From Clostridia bacterium (lineage in GTDB: Bacteria; Bacillota; Clostridia; TANB77; CAG-508): 11,482 nucleotides of DNA. Both the position numbers and the translations under genes were made by a program. Below are positions 6,611-11,482 of the stretch, in pieces (positions within the stretch are counted from its first letter, which is position 1; the number at the start of each line of letters is the position of its first letter). Location: NCBI GenBank assembly GCA_900768805.1, contig CAAGEF010000152.1, positions 1 to 11,482 of the forward strand, read 5' to 3'. The notes under the pieces were generated by a model. That model searched no databases and was not told the origin of the DNA. It saw nothing but the letters and a program-made list of their open reading frames with translations.

Positions 6611-6774
6611 TAGTCGAGGAAGGTTAGGTATTACTTTTTGAATGAACAATTCGGGGGGACCGACAAGGTAGAAAATGTAACGAAGCCAGTGAGAACATCG
6701 CTGGCTTTGCTACATTTTCTTCGCAGTTGGGAGTGAATGAGAAAAAGTCATACCTATCCTTGCGATGACGACTA
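6611..6774. repeat. Second large palindrome with near-perfect 23-bp core stem, ~164 bp
   Basis: The core AGAAAATGTA (6670-6679) plus AAGCCAG (6683-6689) pairs with CTGGCTT (6701-6707) plus TACATTTTCT (6711-6720), and closes with TGA/TCG to a five-base loop (6693-6697). The outer arms are AAGGTTAGGTATTAC (6620-6634) against the inverse of 6747-6761, and TAGTCG (6611-6616) against CGACTA (6769-6774) as terminal inverted repeats. The sequence GGGGGG (6653-6658) is left unpaired. GC is locally higher than in its surroundings. The end CCTTGCGATGAC recalls the termini of dispersed palindromic repeats in many bacterial genomes; that likeness is from memory. It is either a non-autonomous mobile repeat or a structured RNA. 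Confidence 0.75.
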
Positions 6775-6916
6775 AAACATTTGCTAAAATTATGTCAAAC
6801 AAAATTAACACAAATATAAAAGTAGTAGACAAATTCTCCGTCCCTCTTTCTGGCTTAGAATGCTATAACAAATATATGAAAAAAATTTAGTCAGACAAAC
6901 AGTAATTTATCATTAT

Positions 6917-7081
6917 CTAATTAGTTGTTAAATACAAATTAACAGCGCCTTTTATCAATTCATTTATTGAACAAATTTTTTGAATAGATTTAATTCTAGA
7001 TTTATTATGAAGTTCAACTCCTAATCTAATATTTAGGAATCTTTACATTGTTATTTTGATTTTTTATTTGTTTCTCGACAT
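6917..7081 (-). pseudogene. Probable remnant of a small ribbon-helix-helix protein
   Basis: Read on the minus strand from the ATG at 7081, the frame has in-frame TAA stops at codons 6 and 13. It then stays open through about 40 codons to a TAG at 6917. The open part contains IRLGVELHNKSRIKSIQ and CSINELIKGAVNLYL, the pattern of ribbon-helix-helix (CopG/Arc-like) DNA-binding proteins: a short strand, then two helices with the typical SINELI turn. A neighbouring frame is open just upstream and ends in CRETNKKSK, suggesting a frameshift as well as stops. No good ribosome binding site is seen. Such proteins often come from plasmids, toxin-antitoxin loci or mobile elements. Chance similarity in AT-rich DNA cannot be excluded. 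Confidence 0.4.
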
Positions 7082-7208
7082 ACATCACTAATTTGATATA
7101 ATTTTAATGTATTTTCCGAATGTAATTTTTGTAATTTCTTTTTTTATTATTTTTATTTATAAAATATACTCTAGAACATGATGCTTTTGCGACTATTTTT
7201 AGTTGCTT

Positions 7209-9422
7209 TTATTCTAATAACTTATTAACTAAAAAATTTCCTTTACTATTTAATTTGATTATTATTTCCCCCATCTGATCTGTTCTATATATTTGGGTAT
7301 TATAATTTTCATACCTATCAATTACACTTTTACTTGGATGTCCATATGAATTAGATTTGCCTACACCTATTAGAACTATCTGTGGTTTTACTTTTGAAAT
7401 AAATTCATCACTTGAAGATGTTTTAGAACCATGATGAGCTGCTTTTAAAATATCTGATTTCAAATTACTTTTATGAATTTTTACTAAAAATTTTTCTGCA
7501 GATTCTTCTATATCTCCTGTAAATAATATTGTCTTATTTTTATAACAAAATTTAGCAACTATTGAATTATTGTTTATTGAATTTTTTTCTATCATATTAT
7601 TTATGTCTGGCCATAATATATCAAAATATGATGTCTTATCAATTTTTATTTTCATTCCATTTTTAGCTACAATTAAATTTATATTTTTGTTTCTAATTAA
7701 ATTTAATAAATCAATATATTGCTGATATTTCTCATATTGTAATCCTATTATTACGTTTTTTACTTTTAAATTCTCTATTATATAAAAAAGGCCTCCACAA
7801 TGGTCTGAATCAAAATGAGAAATCATTATATAATCAATTTGAGTTATTCCTCTATCTAATAAATATGGAAATACTACATTTTTTCCTTGATCATATTTAT
7901 CACTATTTCCTTCTCCACCATCAATTAGTATAACTTTGTTTGTTTCTGTTTTTATTAAAGTACAATCACCTTGACCTATATCCATAAAATATATTTCTAT
8001 ACTTTTATCAAAAATTTTTACTGCATTTAAAATCAAGCATAATGTTAATATAGCAGATATAATTTTTTTGTAATGCTTTTTAAATATTTTTTTAATTTCA
8101 CTTTTTCTACTTATTATTAAAAAAATAAAAATATAATAAAAAAATAATGTTATAATATTCGGCGTTTTTATATAGATTTTAGATATTGAAATATTAGATA
8201 TAAATTCTGCTGAATAAAAAATAATTTTGATTAAAAATATTTCAATTATAGATAAAAAATTTCCTATGAATAAAAAATTACCAAAAATACAAATTATAAA
8301 GCCTAAAAACATTATTGGAGCTATAAAAAAACTTACTATGATATTAGATATAAAAAAAGTTAGAGAAATTGTATTAAAATTATATACAATTACTGGAAAT
8401 ATACAAATTTGAACACATACACTTAATATAAAATTTTGATAAATATAATTCAATATCTTACCATTTAATTTGATTTTAAATTTAGAATATATACTTATGA
8501 TTCCTATTGTGCCTCCAAACGATAACCATACACCTAGATTTTCTATATTTAATGGATTTAATATTAATATTATAATTAAACCTGTACATAAATTTATAAA
8601 TATATTAGATTTTCTATATAAAAATTCGGAAATTACTATCATACTAAACATTATAAAAGCTCTAAAACTAGAAGGCGTTTTTCCTATCATTATTATAAAT
8701 AAAAAAATAAAAATTACTGAAATTATATTTCTGAGCTTTCGACTATTTATGAAATTCAATAAATAACTTATTAGTATAATTATATAAGAAATATGCATTC
8801 CTGATATTGCTAGAATATGTGAAAGACTTGCATCTCTAAAATTTGATTTTATTTCTTCTGAAATTTCATTAGTATTTCCTAATAATATTCCTTTTAAAAA
8901 ATTGCTATATTCTTCTTTTGATATGCATAAACTTATATTATTTTCTAATCTGCTTTTTATATTATTTAATAAATTCTCAACACTATTCTTACTAGAAATT
9001 TTAATTCCGTTTTCTACCTCGAGAATCCCATATATATTATTTTGCCATAAATATCTTCTATAATTAAAAACTTTATAATTTCGAGCAGTTTCTGCATAAT
9101 TAAATTGCCCTTTGACTTGAATTATATCTCCATATTTATATAAATAATTTTTATCAGTATAAATTATAATTTTTGTATTTTTATATTTCAAATTATTATT
9201 ATATTTAATAACTTTTCCTATATATTTATTTATATATTCTTTTTCTTCTTTATTACTTGTTATTTCAACTAAAAAATTCCCATAAGTTACATCTTTGTAT
9301 AAATTTTCAAATTCATATAAATTATAACTTGTTTTAACAAACATTATTATAAATATTATTAAATAGATTTTCTTTATATTATAAATTCTAAATATTATGA
9401 ATAAAATCCCTGTGAAAATCAA
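7209..9422 (-). CDS. comEC: ComEC/Rec2 family DNA-uptake channel protein
   Basis: ComEC forms the inner-membrane channel through which single-stranded DNA enters during transformation. The 737 residues counted from the TTG at 9422 show a membrane and DUF4131-like N-terminal region (1-130), and the Competence domain with many membrane helices and the ILAISGMHI motif (His210). The C-terminal metallo-beta-lactamase-like domain has DIGQGDC, LIDGG, the metal motif HFDSDH (536-541), FTGDIEE and AAHHGS, which may act on the incoming or degraded strand. The TTG has no Shine-Dalgarno. Upstream in frame, codons read on as hydrophobic protein (GIIWGLYIKNIALF), typical of ComEC N termini, back to AAGGAGG at 9512-9506. 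The true start is therefore probably near 9500, at a non-standard codon (ATA 9500 or 9494, or ATT 9491). It is probably co-transcribed behind the NlpC/P60 gene; no comEA is in the window. Confidence 0.92.
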   Translation of the reverse strand: MIFTGILFIIFRIYNIKKIYLIIFIIMFVKTSYNLYEFENLYKDVTYGNFLVEITSNKEEKEYINKYIGKVIKYNNNLKYKNTKIIIYTDKNYLYKYGDIIQVKGQFNYAETARNYKVFNYRRYLWQNNIYGILEVENGIKISSKNSVENLLNNIKSRLENNISLCISKEEYSNFLKGILLGNTNEISEEIKSNFRDASLSHILAISGMHISYIIILISYLLNFINSRKLRNIISVIFIFLFIIMIGKTPSSFRAFIMFSMIVISEFLYRKSNIFINLCTGLIIILILNPLNIENLGVWLSFGGTIGIISIYSKFKIKLNGKILNYIYQNFILSVCVQICIFPVIVYNFNTISLTFFISNIIVSFFIAPIMFLGFIICIFGNFLFIGNFLSIIEIFLIKIIFYSAEFISNISISKIYIKTPNIITLFFYYIFIFLIISRKSEIKKIFKKHYKKIISAILTLCLILNAVKIFDKSIEIYFMDIGQGDCTLIKTETNKVILIDGGEGNSDKYDQGKNVVFPYLLDRGITQIDYIMISHFDSDHCGGLFYIIENLKVKNVIIGLQYEKYQQYIDLLNLIRNKNINLIVAKNGMKIKIDKTSYFDILWPDINNMIEKNSINNNSIVAKFCYKNKTILFTGDIEESAEKFLVKIHKSNLKSDILKAAHHGSKTSSSDEFISKVKPQIVLIGVGKSNSYGHPSKSVIDRYENYNTQIYRTDQMGEIIIKLNSKGNFLVNKLLE

Positions 9423-9425
9423 AAA

Positions 9426-9454
9426 AAGAGCTATATTTTTTATATATAGCCCCC
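9426..9454 (-). other. Hairpin followed by a T run between the NlpC/P60 gene and comEC
   Basis: On the minus strand GCTATAT (9450-9444) pairs with ATATAGC (9436-9430), extended by G-C and G-U pairs, and is followed by an unbroken run of T down to 9421. This looks like an intrinsic terminator or attenuator, though the stem is AT-rich. It lies inside the apparent comEC N-terminal extension and directly before the TTG at 9422, so it may be merely coding sequence or may reduce read-through into comEC. Confidence 0.35.
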
Positions 9455-9505
9455 ATATTATTCCAAGTATTATACTACCTGCTATTACAATTATTTCTAT
9501 TTTGC

Positions 9506-9512
9506 CCTCCTT
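9506..9512 (-). promoter_or_regulatory. Strong Shine-Dalgarno ahead of comEC
   Basis: AAGGAGG on the minus strand lies 14 nt after the TAG of the NlpC/P60 gene. The in-frame comEC codons that follow are GGC, AAA, ATA, GAA, ATA, ATT, GTA, so no ATG, GTG or TTG sits at normal spacing in the comEC frame. The nearby TTG (9490-9488) is out of frame and is followed at once by TAA. The site supports a comEC start near 9500 over the TTG at 9422. Confidence 0.6.
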
Positions 9513-9525
9513 AAAGAGCCCCCAG

Positions 9526-10926
9526 CTAAACTATTCTTCTTGCACATACATATCTTATGTTATAATAAGAATTTGAATTTAAATTATCTGTAACAACTCC
9601 TCTAGAAGGATTTGCAGCATGTATAAAATTTCCATCTCCTATATAAATTCCAACATGACCAATACTTGTTCTTCCATAATCTTGGAATATAACCAAATCT
9701 CCTGGCATAAGATTATCTCTTGAAACCTCAACTCCGTTTGATGCTTGACCACTAGCTACTCTCGCTAATGAATATCCAAAATGAGAATATACATATTGAG
9801 TAAATCCAGAACAATCAAATCCACTTGGTGACGTTCCTCCAGATACATACCTAGAACCTAAAAAGCTTTTTGCATATTCTACAATTTCTGAGCCTTTATT
9901 TGTTGGTGCTGGAGCAGCTACTGGCTCAGCATTTTCAGAATTTATTTGTACTTGAACTTCCGGTGCTGGTTGAGTATTTTCTGCTTGCTCAGCTTGAACC
10001 GACTCTTCTACAGCTTTTTCTATTTTTTCCTTTTCCTCTTCAGCTTTTCTTTGTTCTTCTAAGCTTCTTGACGAAATTTTTCCTATTGTTATTAATTGTT
10101 TTGAAACATATCCATTAGGATATTCATCACATGTAATTTTATACCAATCCCCTTCTTCTCCAACAATTGTTATTACATCATTTATATCTAAGTTTCCTAA
10201 TATTTTTCCACCTGCAGTTTCTCTAACTCTAACTGTATCTGTATTTACATATCCTGTTTGTTTTTGATATTCTCCAGAATTTTGAACTTCTGGAGTTTTG
10301 TCTTGTTGTTCTGTTGTTTCTTGAGGTTCTGGTGTAGTTTCACTTACTTGCGTATTTACCACTGTATTACTATTTTGTTCTAGTGAATTTTTATATCCAT
10401 TTAAGTTATTTTTTAAAATCCATCCAGTATTACTTCCTGCTGTAATTTGTACCCAATTATTAAATTCTCGCTCTATTTTTACTTCAGTTCCTGTTTGTAT
10501 AATTCCTAAATTTGTTGAAGAAAAATTAGGTATTAATTTTAATTGTGAATCTTTTGATATTGTTATTTTATCTTCTGTACCTGAATTTGTGTTGTTTTGA
10601 TTTTCTTTATTTTGTTCGCTTGTATTTTCTGGAGTTTTTTGTTCTGTAGAATCAGAATTTTTTTCTTCTTTTACTTCTACAAATTCTTTACTCATATATC
10701 CTGTTTCTCCAGAATATTCAACTTTATACCAATCTCCCTGTGTTTCTAAAATCTTTACAGTATCATTTCTATATGCATTTGTTACAATTTTAGAAGATGA
10801 ATCTGCACTTTCTCTTATTCTAACTGTTTTTCCTGTAACAGTTCCTGTTGTAGCGAACACTACATTTGATAAGCTTAAAAATAAAATACATGAACAACCA
10901 AAAATAATTTTCTTCAAATTTTTCAT
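9526..10926 (-). CDS. Secreted SH3-domain NlpC/P60 peptidoglycan endopeptidase
   Basis: An exported 466-residue cell-wall hydrolase, expected to cut peptidoglycan stem peptides. A signal peptide (1-25, ending VFA before TTGTV) is followed by three bacterial SH3 modules (about 28-86, 120-177 and 224-282), which usually hold such enzymes to the wall. Gln/Asn/Thr/Glu-rich linkers separate them. A charged, probably coiled stretch (288-315) and a Pro/Ala-rich linker lead to the C-terminal NlpC/P60 domain (345-466). Its catalytic triad candidates are Cys372 in DCSG, His424 in GHVGIYIG and His436 in FIHAA. SH3 modules 1 and 3 keep the TVRxRE pattern; module 2 is more divergent. The ATG at 10926 has AGAGGA at 10939-10934. 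Its own promoter lies between it and aspS; comEC follows 26 nt downstream at the ribosome binding site. Vegetative or spore-related wall turnover cannot be told apart. Confidence 0.93.
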   Translation of the reverse strand: MKNLKKIIFGCSCILFLSLSNVVFATTGTVTGKTVRIRESADSSSKIVTNAYRNDTVKILETQGDWYKVEYSGETGYMSKEFVEVKEEKNSDSTEQKTPENTSEQNKENQNNTNSGTEDKITISKDSQLKLIPNFSSTNLGIIQTGTEVKIEREFNNWVQITAGSNTGWILKNNLNGYKNSLEQNSNTVVNTQVSETTPEPQETTEQQDKTPEVQNSGEYQKQTGYVNTDTVRVRETAGGKILGNLDINDVITIVGEEGDWYKITCDEYPNGYVSKQLITIGKISSRSLEEQRKAEEEKEKIEKAVEESVQAEQAENTQPAPEVQVQINSENAEPVAAPAPTNKGSEIVEYAKSFLGSRYVSGGTSPSGFDCSGFTQYVYSHFGYSLARVASGQASNGVEVSRDNLMPGDLVIFQDYGRTSIGHVGIYIGDGNFIHAANPSRGVVTDNLNSNSYYNIRYVCARRIV

Positions 10927-10986
10927 ATTTTTATCCTCTTTATTTTTATTTTATTGTCTATTGTAAATTGTTTTTTATTTGTGCAT

Positions 10987-11015
10987 AGTATATAATCGTT
11001 TTATTAAAAAGTCAA
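10987..11015 (-). promoter_or_regulatory. Sigma-A promoter of the NlpC/P60-comEC unit
   Basis: On the minus strand TTGACT (11015-11010) and TATACT (10992-10987) are separated by 17 nt, one base off consensus in each box. The -35 begins one base after the aspS stop codon (11019-11017). The predicted start near 10980 gives a leader of about 54 nt. No terminator is visible between aspS and this promoter, so read-through from aspS may add to expression. Confidence 0.8.
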
Positions 11016-11016
11016 C

Positions 11017-11482
11017 TTAAATATTTAATTTTATATGAACATCTTTTAATTGATTTTCATCTACAACTGATGGTGCATTTACTAATAAATCTCTAGCTTT
11101 TTTATTTTTAGGAAATGCAATAACTTCTCTAATATTATTTTCTTTTGCAAGTAACATTATAAGTCTATCTAATCCCATTCCTGCTCCAGCATGAGGTGGT
11201 GCACCATAACTGAATGCATTAAATAACGCTCCAAATCTTTTTTTCACATCCACTTCAGTATATCCTGCAATTTCAAAAGCTTTAATCATTATTTCTTGAT
11301 CATGATTTCTTACAGCACCAGATGTTACTTCAAAACCATTGCAAACCATATCAAATTGATATGCATAAATATCTAGTGGATTTTTTTCTAATAAGGCTTT
11401 CATTCCTCCTTGTGGCATAGAGAAAGGATTATGATTAAAATCTATTTTTCCTTCATCTGATAATTCATACATTGGAAAATCT
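11017..11482 (-). CDS. aspS: Aspartate--tRNA ligase, C-terminal part (cut by window edge)
   Basis: AspRS charges tRNA-Asp with aspartate in the cytoplasm. The frame is open to the window edge and the visible 154 or so residues are the last quarter of the catalytic domain. They include DFPMYEL, the HNPFSMP block, CNGFEVTSGAVR, YGAPPHAG, the class II motif 3 region GLDRLIMLL, and the typical tail IAFPKNKKARDLL...APSVVDENQLKDVHIKL. The start lies outside the window; the ATG at 11472 is internal. The PFSMPQGG and NGFEVTSGAVRNH wording differs from the PFTMP and NGYELGGGSIR of B. subtilis AspRS and, from memory, is closer to alphaproteobacterial-type enzymes. Confidence 0.95.
   Translation of the reverse strand, partial: DFPMYELSDEGKIDFNHNPFSMPQGGMKALLEKNPLDIYAYQFDMVCNGFEVTSGAVRNHDQEIMIKAFEIAGYTEVDVKKRFGALFNAFSYGAPPHAGAGMGLDRLIMLLAKENNIREVIAFPKNKKARDLLVNAPSVVDENQLKDVHIKLNI

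Larger units (their letters stand above)
6231..7208. other. Intergenic accessory region without an intact gene
   Basis: About 980 bp between the bofC-like gene and the end of comEC. It holds the bofC-like promoter, a 17-bp direct repeat, two large imperfect palindromes (about 6354-6571 and 6611-6774), and an apparent ribbon-helix-helix remnant (6917-7081). The rest, notably 7082-7208, is AT-rich with no supported gene. There is one small stem-loop, GCGACTA (7189-7195) with TAGTTGC (7200-7206), just past the comEC stop. It is followed by TTTT only on the plus strand, so it is not a good comEC terminator. The region looks like a landing site for small non-autonomous elements. Confidence 0.75.

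Noticed and set aside
6741..6890. Plus-strand open frame reading through the end of the second palindrome, including a 32-codon stretch from the ATG at 6792
   Set aside because: No Shine-Dalgarno precedes either ATG (6765 or 6792), the first part is repeat sequence, and the short peptide has no known motif. It could be the tip of a truncated gene but cannot be supported.
7189..7206. Stem-loop just past comEC as its terminator
   Set aside because: The T tract follows on the plus strand only; on the comEC strand the stem is followed by AAAAGC.
7100..7208. Open frame continuing in the comEC frame after its TAA (about 33 codons)
   Set aside because: The ComEC C terminus is already complete in length and motifs, and the Lys/Asn-rich continuation looks like AT-rich chance sequence.
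8227..8766. Plus-strand open frames antisense to comEC
   Set aside because: They mirror the hydrophobic membrane segments of comEC, have no ribosome binding sites, and overlap a well-supported gene.
9870..10118. Plus-strand Leu/Phe-rich open frame antisense to the NlpC/P60 gene
   Set aside because: It is the complement of the Glu/Lys/Ala-rich linker codons, which produces a Leu/Phe-rich shadow.

Overview
The window looks like a chromosomal segment of an AT-rich, endospore-forming member of the Clostridia, possibly an uncultured gut lineage. Reasons: very low GC, strong Shine-Dalgarno sites, near-consensus sigma-A promoters, a Gram-positive ClpE-type unfoldase, a secreted SH3/NlpC-P60 hydrolase, ComEC, and two proteins of sporulation families (YlbJ-like and BofC-like). 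No rRNA, tRNA, CRISPR array, complete insertion sequence or prophage gene is visible.

Layout, left to right. (1) A ylbJ-like sporulation membrane protein gene (+), preceded by a sigma-E-like promoter. It converges on purB (-) across a shared hairpin. (2) purB, encoding a long, vertebrate-like adenylosuccinate lyase, is divergent from clpE (+); each has its own near-consensus promoter in the 195 bp between them. (3) clpE ends at an 11-bp perfect stem terminator shared with a convergent small membrane-protein gene (-) of unknown function. (4) Upstream of that lies a bofC-like gene (-) with a GTG start. (5) About 980 bp without an intact gene (6231-7208) carries two large imperfect palindromes, one of ~218 bp and one of ~164 bp, and what looks like the decayed remnant of a ribbon-helix-helix protein. 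(6) comEC (-) is followed by a secreted SH3-SH3-SH3-NlpC/P60 cell-wall hydrolase gene (-), which is transcribed first and lies ~26 nt from the comEC ribosome binding site, so the two are probably one operon. (7) The right edge holds the 3' end of aspS (-).

The genes are mostly unrelated housekeeping, stress, sporulation and envelope functions in short transcription units. purB and the small membrane-protein gene are visibly less AT-rich than their neighbours. The accessory region is 6231-7208. The least explained items are the two nested palindromes there and the start of comEC, where a perfect Shine-Dalgarno is followed in frame by no ATG, GTG or TTG for about 80 nt. No complete undescribed multi-gene system can be supported from this sequence.
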